From: Antitrichia curtipendula | Lineage: Eukaryota > Streptophyta > Bryopsida > Hypnales > Leucodontaceae | Length of the DNA stretch: 64,000 bases | Reading direction: 5' to 3' | NCBI GenBank assembly: GCA_951230915.1 | Contig: OX579637.1 | Span: 23,436,001-23,500,000 of the forward strand | Shown: positions 15,001 through 28,272 of the stretch, piece after piece | Layout of the letters: each line of letters begins with the position of its first letter | Position numbering within the stretch: position 1 is the first letter of the stretch | Translations under genes and position numbers: made by a program | The notes under the pieces: generated by a model | Told to the model about the DNA's origin: nothing | Databases searched by the model: none | What the model saw: only the letters and a program-made list of their open reading frames with translations

Positions 15001-17471
15001 AAATACCCTCAAATATTTGAATCCATGAGAATATTTCATTTGTGCGTAATTTTCACCCATCTCCACGTGAATCAAAAAAAATATGGAATAAACTTGGGCC
15101 TGTAGTTTAATGGCTCCCTACATCAAATGTCTTGGAATTTGATTTGGGTTGGCACTTGAACCAAATTGTGGAAGTTACAAATACTCTCAAAGGTTTAGAT
15201 CCATGCAGACATTCAATTTGTGCATAATTTTCACCCATCTCCACGTGAATCGAGAGAAATATGGAATAAACACGGGTCTGTAGTTTAATGGCTCCCTACA
15301 TCAAATGTCATAGAATTTAATTTAGGAAGGCACTTGAACCAAATTGTGGAAGTGGGAAATACCCTCAAATATTTGAATCCATGCAAACATTCAATTTGAG
15401 CGTAATTTTTACCCATCTCCACGTGAATAAAAAAAAATATGGAATAAACTTGGGTCTGTAGTTTAATGGCTCCCTACATCAAATGTCATGGAATTTGATT
15501 TGGGAAGGCAGTTGAACCAATTTGTGGAAGTTACAAATACCCTCAAGTATTTGAATCCATGGAAATATTGAATTTGCGCGTAATATTCATCCATTCCCAC
15601 GTGAATGAAAAAAAATATGGAATAAACTTGGGTCTGTACTTTAGTGGCTCCCTACGTCAATTGTCATGGAATTTGATTTGGGAAGGCACTTGAACCAAAT
15701 TTTAGGAAATTGGAAATACCCAAAATTATTTGAATCCATGCAAACATTCAATTTGTGCGTAATTTTCATCCATCTCCTCGTGAATAAAAAAAAATGTGGA
15801 ATAAACTTGGGCCTGTAGTCTAACGGCTCCCTACATCAAATGTCACGGAATTTGATTTGTTGGGGTACTTGAACTTAATTGTGGAAGTTACAAATACCCT
15901 CAAGTATTTGAATCCATGGAAATATTAAACTTGCACGTAGTATTCATCCATTCCCACGTGAATCAAAAAAAATGTGCCATAAAACCGGGTCGGTAGTTTA
16001 GTGGCTCCCTACATCAATTGTCATCGAACTTGATTTGGGATGGCACTTGAACCAAATTGTGGAAGTTGGAAATACCCTCGAATATTTTCACACATTTCCA
16101 CGTGAATAAAGAAAAACATGGGATAAACTTGGGCCTGTAGTTTAATGGCTCCCTACATCAAATGTCATGGAATTTGATTTGGGTTGGCACTTGAACCAAA
16201 TTGTGGAAGTTACAAATACTCTCAAAGGTTTAGATCCATGCAGACATTCAATTTGTGCATAATTTTCACCCATCTCCACGTGAATCGAGAGAAATATGGA
16301 ATAAACACGGGTCTGTAGTTTAATGGCTCCCTACATCAAATGTCATGGAATTTAATTTAGGAAGGCACTTGAACCAAATTGTGGAAGTGGGAAATACCCT
16401 CAAATATTTGAATCCATGCAAACATTCAATTTGAGCGTAATATTTATCCATCTCCACGTGAATAAAAAAAAATATGGAATAAACTTGGGTCTGTAGTTTA
16501 ATGGCTCCCTACATCAAATGTCATGGAATTTGATTTGGGAAGGCAGTTGAACCAATTTGTGGAAGTTACAAATACCCTCAAGTATTTGAATCCATGGAAA
16601 TATTGAATTTGCGCGTAATATTCATCCATTCCCACGTACATGAAAAAAAATATGGAATAAGACTGGGTCTGTACTTTAGTGGCTCCCTACGTCAATTGTC
16701 ATGGAATTTGATTTGGGAAGGCACTTGAACCAAATTTTAGGAAATTGGAAATACCATGAATTATTTGAATCCATGCAAACATTCAATTTGTGCGTATTTT
16801 TCATCCATCTCCTCGTGAATAAAAAAAAATGTGGAATAAACTTGGGCCTGTAGTCTAACGGCTCCCTACATCAAATGTCACGGAATTTGATTTGTTGGGG
16901 TACTTGAACTTAATTGTGGAAGTTACAAATACCCTCAAGTATTTGAATCCATGGAAATATTAAACTTGCACGTAGTATTCATCCATTCCCACGTGAATCA
17001 AAAAAAATGTGCAATAAAACCGGGTCTGTAGTTTAGTGGCTCCCTACATCAATTGTCATGGAATTTGATTTGGGATGGCACTTGAACCAAATTGTGGAAG
17101 TTGGAAATACCCTCGAATATTTTCACACATTTCCACGTGAATAAAGAAAAACATGGGATAAACTTGGGCCTGTAGTTTAATGTCTCCCTACATCAAATGT
17201 CATGAAATTTGATTTGGGAAGGCACTTGAACCAAATTGTGGAAGTTACAAATACTCTCAAAGGTTTAGATCCATGCAAACATTCAATTTGTGCATAATTT
17301 TCACCCATCTCCACGTGAATAAAAAAAAATATGGAATAAACTTGGATTTGTAATTTAATGGCTCCCTACATCAAATATCATGGAATTTAATTTGGGAACA
17401 CACTTGAACCAAATTGTGGAAGTTGGAAATACCCTCAAATATTTGAATCCATGAGAATATTTCATTTGTGC
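12053..17471 (-). repeat. 5,419-bp higher-order repeat, copy 3
   Basis: The third copy ends at 17471, where the sequence switches to GAATCAAAA context instead of the GAATAAAAA expected at the next copy start. Near its right end it carries TCATCGAACTTG at 16021 and TAATGGCTCC near 16143. Copies 1 and 2 have TCATGGAATTTG and TAATGTCTCC at the same places. Both changes are shared with the six-monomer units further right (18625, 19661), which suggests sequence exchange between copy 3 and its right neighbour. Confidence 0.93.
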
Positions 17472-18204
17472 GTAATTTTCACCCATCTCCACGTGAATCA
17501 AAAAAAATATGGAATAAACTTGGGCCTGTAGTTTAATGGCTCCCTACATCAAATGTCATGGAATTTGATTTGGGAAGGCACTTGAACCAAATTGTGGAAG
17601 TTGGAAATACCCTCAAATATTTGAATCCATGAGAATATTTCATTTGTGCGTAATTTTCACCCATCTCCACGTGAATCAAAAAAAATATGGAATAAACTTG
17701 GGCCTGTAGTTTAATGGCTCCCTACATCAAATGTCTTGGAATTTGATTTGGGTTGGCACTTGAACCAAATTGTGGAAGTTACAAATACTCTCAAAGGTTT
17801 AGATCCATGCAGACATTCAATTTGTGCATAATTTTCACCCATCTCCACGTGAATCGAGAGAAATATGGAATAAACACGGGTCTGTAGTTTAATGGCTCCC
17901 TACATCAAATGTCATAGAATTTAATTTAGGAAGGCACTTGAACCAAATTGTGGAAGTGGGAAATACCCTCAAATATTTGAATCCATGCAAACATTCAATT
18001 TGAGCGTAATTTTTACCCATCTCCACGTGAATAAAAAAAAATATGGAATAAACTTGGGTCTGTAGTTTAATGGCTCCCTACATCAAATGTCATGGAATTT
18101 GATTTGGGAAGGCAGTTGAACCAATTTGTGGAAGTTACAAATACCCTCAAGTATTTGAATCCATGGAAATATTGAATTTGCGCGTAATATTCATCCATTC
18201 CCAC
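17472..18204 (-). repeat. Restart of HOR at an internal phase
   Basis: After copy 3 the array does not begin copy 4. It resumes at the HOR position equivalent to 4030 in copy 1 or 14868 in copy 3, with GTCTTGGAAT at 17733, an offset of 2,604 bp from 15129. The monomer phase is kept, so the junction looks like unequal exchange between misaligned HOR copies. An extra base in AATAAGACTTGGG near 18231 changes the offset to 2,605 just downstream. Confidence 0.85.
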
Positions 18205-19240
18205 GTGAATGAAAAAAAATATGGAATAAGACTTGGGTCTGTACTTTAGTGGCTCCCTACGTCAATTGTCATGGAATTTGATTTGGGAAGGCACTTGAAC
18301 CAAATTTTAGGAAATTGGAAATACCCAAAATTATTTGAATCCATGCAAACATTCAATTTGTGCGTAATTTTCATCCATCTCCTCGTGAATAAAAAAAAAT
18401 GTGGAATAAACTTGGGCCTGTAGTCTAACGGCTCCCTACATCAAATGTCACGGAATTTGATTTGTTGGGGTACTTGAACTTAATTGTGGAAGTTACAAAT
18501 ACCCTCAAGTATTTGAATCCATGGAAATATTAAACTTGCACGTAGTATTCATCCATTCCCACGTGAATCAAAAAAAATGTGCCATAAAACCGGGTCGGTA
18601 GTTTAGTGGCTCCCTACATCAATTGTCATCGAACTTGATTTGGGATGGCACTTGAACCAAATTGTGGAAGTTGGAAATACCCTCGAATATTTTCACACAT
18701 TTCCACGTGAATAAAGAAAAACATGAGATAAACTTGGGCCTGTAGTTTAATGGCTCCCTACATCAAATGTCATGGAATTTGATTTGGGTTGGCACTTGAA
18801 CCAAATTGTGGAAGTTACAAATACTCTCAAAGGTTTAGATCCATGCAGACATTCAATTTGTGCATAATTTTCACCCATCTCCACGTGAATCGAGAGAAAT
18901 ATGGAATAAACACGGGTCTGTAGTTTAATGGCTCCCTACATCAAATGTCATGGAATTTAATTTAGGAAGGCACTTGAACCAAATTGTGGAAGTGGGAAAT
19001 ACCCTCAAATATTTGAATCCATGCAAACATTCAATTTGAGCGTAATATTTATCCATCTCCACGTGAATAAAAAAAAATATGGAATAAACTTGGGTCTGTA
19101 GTTTAATGGCTCCCTACATCAAATGTCATGGAATTTGATTTGGGAAGGCAGTTGAACCAATTTGTGGAAGTTACAAATACCCTCAAGTATTTGAATCCAT
19201 GGAAATATTGAATTTGCGCGTAATATTCATCCATTCCCAC
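18205..19240 (-). repeat. 1,036-bp six-monomer unit, copy 1
   Basis: GTGAATGAAAAA recurs at 18205, 19241 and 20277, giving two complete 1,036-bp units. Each has five roughly 178-bp monomers, including one 179-bp and one carrying an extra base in AATAAGACTTGGG, plus one 144-bp monomer. The same six-monomer motif occurs once inside each 5,419-bp HOR as the 1,035-bp spacing between its last two 144-bp monomers. This is therefore local amplification of an HOR subunit. CATGAGATAAAC near 18722 is private to this copy. Confidence 0.88.
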
Positions 19241-20276
19241 GTGAATGAAAAAAAATATGGAATAAGACTTGGGTCTGTACTTTAGTGGCTCCCTACGTCA
19301 ATTGTCATGGAATTTGATTTGGGAAGGCACTTGAACCAAATTTTAGGAAATTGGAAATACCCAAAATTATTTGAATCCATGCAAACATTCAATTTGTGCG
19401 TAATTTTCATCCATCTCCTCGTGAATAAAAAAAAATGTGGAATAAACTTGGGCCTGTAGTCTAACGGCTCCCTACATCAAATGTCACGGAATTTGATTTG
19501 TTGGGGTACTTGAACTTAATTGTGGAAGTTACAAATACCCTCAAGTATTTGAATCCATGGAAATATTAAACTTGCACGTAGTATTCATCCATTCCCACGT
19601 GAATCAAAAAAAATGTGCCATAAAACCGGGTCGGTAGTTTAGTGGCTCCCTACATCAATTGTCATCGAACTTGATTTGGGATGGCACTTGAACCAAATTG
19701 TGGAAGTTGGAAATACCCTCGAATATTTTCACACATTTCCACGTGAATAAAGAAAAACATGGGATAAACTTGGGCCTGTAGTTTAATGGCTCCCTACATC
19801 AAATGTCATGGAATTTGATTTGGGTTGGCACTTGAACCAAATTGTGGAAGTTACAAATACTCTCAAAGGTTTAGATCCATGCAGACATTCAATTTGTGCA
19901 TAATTTTCACCCATCTCCTCGTGAATCGAGAGAAATATGGAATAAACACGGGTCTGTAGTTTAATGGCTCCCTACATCAAATGTCATGGAATTTAATTTA
20001 GGAAGGCACTTGAACCAAATTGTGGAAGTGGGAAATACCCTCAAATATTTGAATCCATGCAAACATTCAATTTGAGCGTAATTTTTATCCATCTCCACGT
20101 GAATAAAAAAAAATATGGAATAAACTTGGGTCTGTAGTTTAATGGCTCCCTACATCAAATGTCATGGAATTTGATTTGGGAAGGCAGTTGAACCAATTTG
20201 TGGAAGTTACAAATACCCTCAAGTATTTGAATCCATGGAAATATTGAATTTGCGCGTAATATTCATCCATTCCCAC
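19241..20276 (-). repeat. 1,036-bp six-monomer unit, copy 2
   Basis: Second tandem copy, with the 144-bp marker at 19721, 1,036 bp after the previous one. It differs from copy 1 by isolated substitutions, for example TCTCCTCGTGAATCGAG near 19914, where the neighbours read TCTCCACGTG. That change removes the CACGTG palindrome from that monomer. After 20276 the sequence continues as the matching part of HOR copy 3 from about 16640. Confidence 0.88.
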
Positions 20277-22815
20277 GTGAATGAAAAAAAATATGGAATA
20301 AGACTGGGTCTGTACTTTAGTGGCTCCCTACGTCAATTGTCATGGAATTTGATTTGGGAAGGCACTTGAACCAAATTTTAGGAAATTGGAAATACCATGA
20401 ATTATTTGAATCCATGCAAACATTCAATTTGTGCGTATTTTTCATCCATCTCCTCGTGAATAGAAAAAAATGTGGAATAAACTTGGGCCTGTAGTCTAAC
20501 GGCTCCCTACATCAAATGTCACGGAATTTGATTTGTTGGGGTACTTGAACTTAATTGTGGAAGTTACAAATACCCTCAAGTATTTGAATCCATGGAAATA
20601 TTAAACTTGCACGTAGTATTCATCCATTCCCACGTGAATCAAAAAAAATGTGCAATAAAACCGGGTCTGTAGTTTAGTGGCTCCCTACATCAATTGTCAT
20701 GGAATTTGATTTGGGATGGCACTTGAACCAAATTGTGGAAGTTGGAAATACCCTCGAATATTTTCACACATTTCCACGTGAATAAAGAAAAACATGGGAT
20801 AAACTTGGGCCTGTAGTTTAATGTCTCCCTACATCAAATGTCATGAAATTTGATTTGGGAAGGCACTTGAACCAAATTGTGGAAGTTCCAAATACTCTCA
20901 AAGGTTTAGATCCATGCAAACATTCAATTTGTGCATAATTTTCACCCATCTCCACGTGAATAAAAAAAAATATGGAATAAACTTGGATTTGTAATTTAAT
21001 GGCTCCCTACATCAAATATCATGGAATTTAATTTGGGAACACACTTGAACCAAATTGTGGAAGTTGGAAATACCCTCAAATAGTTGAATCCATGCAGACA
21101 TTCAATTTCTGCGTAATTTTCACCCATCTCCACGTGAATCGAAAAAAATATGGAATAAACTTGGGTCTGTAGTTTAATGGCTCCCTACATCAAATGTCAT
21201 GGAATTTGATTTGGGAAGGCACTTGAACAAAATTGTGGAAGTTGGAAAAACCCTCAAATATTTGAATCCATTAGAATATTTCATTTGAACGTAATTTTCA
21301 CCCATCTCCACGTGAATCAAAAAAAATATGGAATAAACTTGGGTCTGTACTTTAATGGCTCCCTACATCAAATGTCATAGAATTTGATTTGGGAAGGCAT
21401 TTGAACCAAGTTGTGGAAATTGGAAATACCCTGAATTATTTGAATCCATGCAAACATTCAATTTGTACATAATTTTCACCCATCTCCACGTGAATCGAAA
21501 AAAATATGGAATAAACTTGGGTCTGTAGTTTAATGGCTCCCTACATCAAATGTCATGGAATTTGATTTGGGAAGGCACTTGAGCAAAATTGTGGAAGTTG
21601 GAAAAACCCTCAAATATTTGAATCCATGAGAATATTTCATTTGAACGTAATTTTCACCCATCTCCACGTGAATCAAAAAAAATATGGAATAAACTTGGGT
21701 CTGTACTTTAATGGCTCCCTACATCAAATGTCATAGAATTTGATTTGGGAAGGCATTTGAACCAAGTTGTGGAAATTGGAAATACCCACAAATATTTGAA
21801 TCCATGCAAACATTCAATTTGTACATAATATCACCCATCTCCACGTGAATCGAAAAAAATATGGAATAAACTTGGGTCTGTAGTTTAATGGCTCCCTACA
21901 TCAAATGTCATGGAATTTGATTTGGGAAGGCACTTGAACAAAATTGTGGAAGTTCGAAAAACCCTCAAATATTTGAATCCATGAGAATATTTCATTTGAA
22001 CGTAATTTTCACCCATCTCCACGTGAATCAAAAAAAATATGGAATAAACTTGGGTCTGTACTTTAATGGCTCCCTACATCAAATGTCATAGAATTTGATT
22101 TGGGAAGGCATTTGAACCAAGTTGTGGAAATTGGAAATACCATGAATTATTTGAATCCATGCAAACATTCAATTTGTGCGTATTTTTCATCCATCTCCTC
22201 GTGAATAAAAAAAAATGTGGAATAAACTTGTGCCTGTAGTCTAACGGCTCCCTACATCAAATGTCACGGAATTTGATTTGGGAAGGCACTTGAACAAATT
22301 TGTGGAAGTTGGAAATACCCTCGAATATTTGAATTTATTAGAATATTTCATTTGTGCGTAATTTTCACCCATCTCCACGTGAATAAAAAAAAATATGGAA
22401 TAAACTTGGGTCTGTACTTTAATGGCTCCCTACATCAAATGTCATAGAATTTGATTTGGGAAGGCATTTGAACCAAATTGTGGAAATTGGAAATACCCTG
22501 AATTATTTGAATCCATGCAAACATTCAATTTGTGCGTAATTTTCATCCATCTCCTCGTGAATGAAAAAAAATGTGGAATAAACTTGGGCCTGTAGTCTAA
22601 CGGCTCCCTACATCAAATGTCACGGAATTTGATTTGGAGAGGCACTTGAACGAAATTGTGGAAGTTACAAATACTCTCAAAGGTTTAGATCCATGCAAAC
22701 ATTCAATTTCTGCATAATTTTCACCCATCTCCACGTGCATCGAGAAAAATATGGAATAAACACAAGGCTATAGTTTAATGGCTCCCTACATCAAATGTCA
22801 TGGAATTTGATTTGG
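19490..22815 (-). repeat. 3,671-bp composite unit, copy 1 (recognisable part)
   Basis: Most of this stretch recurs 3,671 bp downstream. Markers are TAGTTGAATCC at 21081 and 24752, CCCACAAATATTTG near 21785 and 25456, and ACACAAGGCTATAG near 22762. The unit fuses a six-monomer HOR subunit (to about 21070) with the left-edge block seen at 1-1140 (21679-22815). It overlaps the preceding 1,036-bp copy because the left limit of the duplication is blurred by internal repetition. Private differences include TAGAAAAAAATG at 20461 and GAAGTTCCAAATAC near 20883. Confidence 0.8.
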
Positions 22816-23160
22816 GAAGGCACTTGAACCAATTTGTGGAAGTTACAAATACCCTCAAGTATTTGAATCCATGGAAATATTGAATTTGCGCGTAATATTC
22901 ATCCATTCCCACGTGAATGAAAAAAAATATGGAATAAGACTGGGTCTGTACTTTAGTGGCTCCCTACGTCAATTGTCATGGAATTTGATTTGGGAAGGCA
23001 CTTGAACAAAATTTTAGGAAATTGGAAATACCATGAATTATTTGAATCCATGCAAACATTCAATTTGTGCGTATTTTTCATCCATCTCCTCGTGAATAAA
23101 AAAAAATGTGGAATAAACTTGGGCCTGTAGTCTAACGGCTCCCTACATCAAATGTCACGG

Positions 23161-26100
23161 AATTTGATTTGTTGGGGTACTTGAACTTAATTGTGGAAGT
23201 TACAAATACCCTCAAGTATTTGAATCCATGGAAATATTAAACTTGCACGTAGTATTCATCCATTCCCACGTGAATCAAAAAAAATGTGCCATAAAACCGG
23301 GTCGGTAGTTTAGTGGCTCCCTACATCAATTGTCATCGAACTTGATTTGGGATGGCACTTGAACCAAATTGTGGAAGTTGGAAATACCCTCGAATATTTT
23401 CACACATTTCCACGTGAATAAAGAAAAACATGGGATAAACTTGGGCCTGTAGTTTAATGGCTCCCTACATCAAATGTCATGGAATTTGATTTGGGTTGGC
23501 ACTTGAACCAAATTGTGGAAGTTACAAATACTCTCAAAGGTTTAGATCCATGCAGACATTCAATTTGTGCATAATTTTCACCCATCTCCACGTGAATCGA
23601 GAGAAATATGGAATAAACACGGGTCTGTAGTTTAATGGCTCCCTACATCAAATGTCATGGAATTTAATTTAGGAAGGCACTTGAACCAAATTGTGGAAGT
23701 GGGAAATACCCTCAAATATTTGAATCCATGCAAACATTCAATTTGAGCGTAATTTTTACCCATCTCCACGTGAATCAAAAAAAATATGGAATAAACTTGG
23801 GTCTGTAGTTTAATGGCTCCCTACATCAAATGTCATGGAATTTGATTTGGGAAGGCAGTTGAACCAATTTGTGGAAGTTACAAATACCCTCAAGTATTTG
23901 AATCCATGGAAATATTGAATTTGCGCGTAATATTCATCCATTCCCACGTACATGAAAAAAAATATGGAATAAGACTGGGTCTGTACTTTAGTGGCTCCCT
24001 ACGTCAATTGTCATGGAATTTGATTTGGGAAGGCACTTGAACCAAATTTTAGGAAATTGGAAATACCATGAATTATTTGAATCCATGCAAACATTCAATT
24101 TCTGCGTATTTTTCATCCATCTCCTCGTGAATAAAAAAAAATGTGGAATAAACTTGGGCCTGTAGTCTAACGGCTCCCTACATCAAATGTCACGGAATTT
24201 GATTTGTTGGGGTACTTGAACTTAATTGTGGAAGTTACAAATACCCTCAAGTATTTGAATCCATGGAAATATTAAACTTGCACGTAGTATTCATCCATTC
24301 CCACGTGAATCAAAAAAAATGTGCAATAAAACCGGGTCTGTAGTTTAGTGGCTCCCTACATCAATTGTCATGGAATTTGATTTGGGATGGCACTTGAACC
24401 AAATTGTGGAAGTTGGAAATACCCTCGAATATTTTCACACATTTCCACGTGAATAAAGAAAAACATGGGATAAACTTGGGCCTGTAGTTTAATGTCTCCC
24501 TACATCAAATGTCATGAAATTTGATTTGGGAAGGCACTTGAACCAAATTGTGGAAGTTACAAATACTCTCAAAGGTTTAGATCCATGCAAACATTCAATT
24601 TGTGCATAATTTTCACCCATCTCCACGTGAATAAAAAAAAACATGGAATAAACTTGGATTTGTAATTTAATGGCTCCCTACATCAAATATCATGGAATTT
24701 AATTTGGGAACACACTTGAACCAAATTGTGGAAGTTGGAAATACCCTCAAATAGTTGAATCCATGCAGACATTCAATTTCTGCGTAATTTTCACCCATCT
24801 CCACGTGAATCAAAAAAAATATGGAATAAACTTGGGTCTGTAGTTTAATGGCTCCCTACATCAAATGTCATGGAATTTGATTTGGGAAGGCACTTGAACA
24901 AAATTGTGGAAGTTGGAAAAACCCTCAAATATTTGAATCCATTAGAATATTTCATTTGAACGTAATTTTCACCCATCTCCACGTGAATCAAAAAAAATAT
25001 GGAATAAACTTGGGTCTGTACTTTAATGGCTCCCTACATCAAATGTCATAGAATTTGATTTGGGAAGGCATTTGAACCAAGTTGTGGAAATTGGAAATAC
25101 CCTGAATTATTTGAATCCATGCAAACATTCAATTTGTACATAATTTTCACCCATCTCCACGTGAATCAAAAAAAATATGGAATAAACTTGGGTCTGTAGT
25201 TTAATGGCTCCCTACATCAAATGTCATGGAATTTGATTTGGGAAGGCACTTGAGCAAAATTGTGGAAGTTGGAAAAACCCTCAAATATTTGAATCCATGA
25301 GAATATTTCATTTGAACGTAATTTTCACCCATCTCCACGTGAATCAAAAAAAATATGGAATAAACTTGGGTCTGTACTTTAATGGCTCCCTACATCAAAT
25401 GTCATAGAATTTGATTTGGGAAGGCATTTGAACCAAGTTGTGGAAATTGGAAATACCCACAAATATTTGAATCCATGCAAACATTCAATTTGTACATAAT
25501 ATCACCCATCTCCACGTGAATCGAAAAAAATATGGAATAAACTTGGGTCTGTAGTTTAATGGCTCCCTACATCAAATGTCATGGAATTTGATTTGGGAAG
25601 GCACTTGAACAAAATTGTGGAAGTTCGAAAAACCCTCAAATATTTGAATCCATGAGAATATTTCATTTGAACGTAATTTTCACCCATCTCCACGTGAATC
25701 AAAAAAAATATGGAATAAACTTGGGTCTGTACTTTAATGGCTCCCTACATCAAATGTCATAGAATTTGATTTGGGAAGGCATTTGAACCAAGTTGTGGAA
25801 ATTGGAAATACCATGAATTATTTGAATCCATGCAAACATTCAATTTGTGCGTATTTTTCATCCATCTCCTTGTGAATAAAAAAAAATGTGGAATAAACTT
25901 GTGCCTGTAGTCTAACGGCTCCCTACATCAAATGTCACGGAATTTGATTTGGGAAGGCACTTGAACAAATTTGTGGAAGTTGGAAATACCCTCGAATATT
26001 TGAATTTATTAGAATATTTCATTTGTGCGTAATTTTCACCCATCTCCACGTGAATAAAAAAAAATATGGAATAAACTTGGGTCTGTACTTTAATGGCTCC

Positions 26101-26486
26101 CTACATCAAATGTCATAGAATTTGATTTGGGAAGGCATTTGAACCAAATTGTGGAAATTGGAAATACCCTGAATTATTTGAATCCATGCAAACATTCAAT
26201 TTGTGCGTAATTTTCATCCATCTCCTCGTGAATGAAAAAAAATGTGGAATAAACTTGGGCCTGTAGTCTAACGGCTCCCTACATCAAATGTCACGGAATT
26301 TGATTTGGAGAGGCACTTGAACGAAATTGTGGAAGTTACAAATACTCTCAAAGGTTTAGATCCATGCAAACATTCAATTTCTGCATAATTTTCACCCATC
26401 TCCACGTGCATCGAGAAAAATATGGAATAAACACAAGGCTATAGTTTAATGGCTCCCTACATCAAATGTCATGGAATTTGATTTGG
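23161..26486 (-). repeat. 3,671-bp composite unit, copy 2 (recognisable part)
   Basis: Counterpart of 19490-22815. At about 22816 the sequence switches back from the left-edge block to HOR-subunit monomers, and between 22816 and 23160 the closest relative is instead 2,636 bp upstream, so the joint itself is mosaic. The shared rare ACATAATATCACCC one-base deletion near 21826 and 25497 confirms that the duplication followed that deletion. The copy runs into 26487, where it continues as the equivalent of position 1139 of the window. Confidence 0.8.
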
Positions 26487-28272
26487 GAAGGCACTTGAAC
26501 CAAATTGTAGAAGTTGGAAATACCCTCAAATATTTGAATCGAAGCAAACATTCAATATGTGGGTAATTTTCACCCATCTCCACGTGAATAAAAAAAAATA
26601 TGGAATAAACTTGGGCCTGTAGTCTAACGGCTCTCTACATCAAATGTCACGGAATTTGATTTGTTGAGGCACTTGAACCTAATTGTGGAAGTTACAAATA
26701 CCCTCAAGTATTTGAATGCATGGAAATATTGAACTTGCACGTAATATTCATCCATTCCCACGTGAATCAAAAAAAATATGGAATAAAACCGGGTCTGTAG
26801 TTTAGTGGCTCCCTACATCAATTGTCATTGAATTTGATTTGGGAATGCACTTGAACCAAATTGTGGAAGTTGGAAATACCCTCAAATATTTGAATCTATT
26901 GGAATATTTCATTTGTGCCTAATTTTCACCCATCTCTACGTGAATCGAAAAAAATATGGAATAAACTTGGGTCTGTAGTTTAATGGCTCCCTACATCAAA
27001 TGTCATGGAATTTAATTTGGGAAGGCACTTGAACAGAATTGTGGAAGTTGGTAAAACCCTCAAATATTTAAATCCATGAGAATATTTCATTTGTGCGTAA
27101 TTTTCACCCATCTCCACGTGAATCAAAAAAAATATGGAATAAACTTGGGTCTGTACTTTAATGGCTCCCTACATCAAATGTCATAGAATTTGATTTGGGA
27201 AGGCATTTGAACCAAGTTGTGGAAATTGGAAATACCATGAATTATTTGAATCCATGCAAACATTCAATTTGTGCGTAATTTTCATCCATCTCCTCGTGAA
27301 TGAAAAAAAATGTGGAATAAACTTGGGCTTGTAGTCTAACGGCTCCCTACATCAAATGTCACGGAATTTGATTTGGGATGGCACTTGAACAAATTTGTGG
27401 AAGTTGGAAATACCCTCGAATATTTGAATTTATTAGAATATTTCATTTGTGCGTAATTTTCACCCAACTCCATGTGAATCAAAAAAAATACGGAATAAAC
27501 TTGGGCCTATAGTTTAATGGCTCTCTACATCAAATGTCATGAAATTTGATTTGGGGAAGCACTTGAACGGAATTGTGGAAGTAACAAATACTCTCAAAGG
27601 TTTAGATCCATGCAAACATTCAATTTGTGCATAATTTTCACCCATCTCCACGTGAATCGAAAAAAATATGGAATAAACTTGGGTCTGAAGTTTAATGGCT
27701 CCCTACATCAAATGTCATGGAATTTGATTTGGAGAGGCACTTGAACTAAATTGTGGAAGTTACAAATACCCTCAAAGGTTTAAATCCATACAAACATTCA
27801 TTTTCTGCGTAATTTTCACCCATCTCCACGTGAATCGAAAAAAATATGGAATAAACTTGGGTCTGTAGTTTAATGGCTCCCTACATCAAATGTCATGGAA
27901 TTTGATTTGGGAAGGCACTTGAACCAAATTGTCAAAGTTACAAATACCCTCAAGTATTTGAATCCATGGAAATGTTGAACTTGCGTGTAATATTCATCCA
28001 TTCCCACGTGAATCAAAAAAAATATGGAATAAAACCGGGTCTGTAGTTTAGTGGATCCATACATCAAATGTCATGGAATTTGATTTGGGAAGGCACTTGA
28101 ACAAATTTGTGAAAGTTGCAAATACCCTCAAATATTTGAATCGAAGCAAATATTCATTTTCTGCGTAATTTTCACCCATCTCCACGTGAATCGAAAAAAA
28201 TATGGAATAAACTTGGGTCTGTAGTTTAATGGCTCCCGACATCAAATGTCATGGAATTTGATTTGGGAAGGC
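25349..28272 (-). repeat. Repeat of window positions 1-2924
   Basis: Corresponds to the first 2.9 kb at offset 25349, then 25348: GGCTCTCTAC at 1281 and 26629, and identical reading-frame ends at 2522/27870 and 2700/28048. Similarity stops at about 2925/28273, where this copy reads CACTTGAACCAGATTGTGG instead of the CATTTGAACCAAATTGTCAA seen in HOR copy 1. The stretch from 26564 is therefore the left 1.7 kb of a fourth, incomplete 5,419-bp HOR. The three full HORs and the composite units sit between two related segments. Confidence 0.88.
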
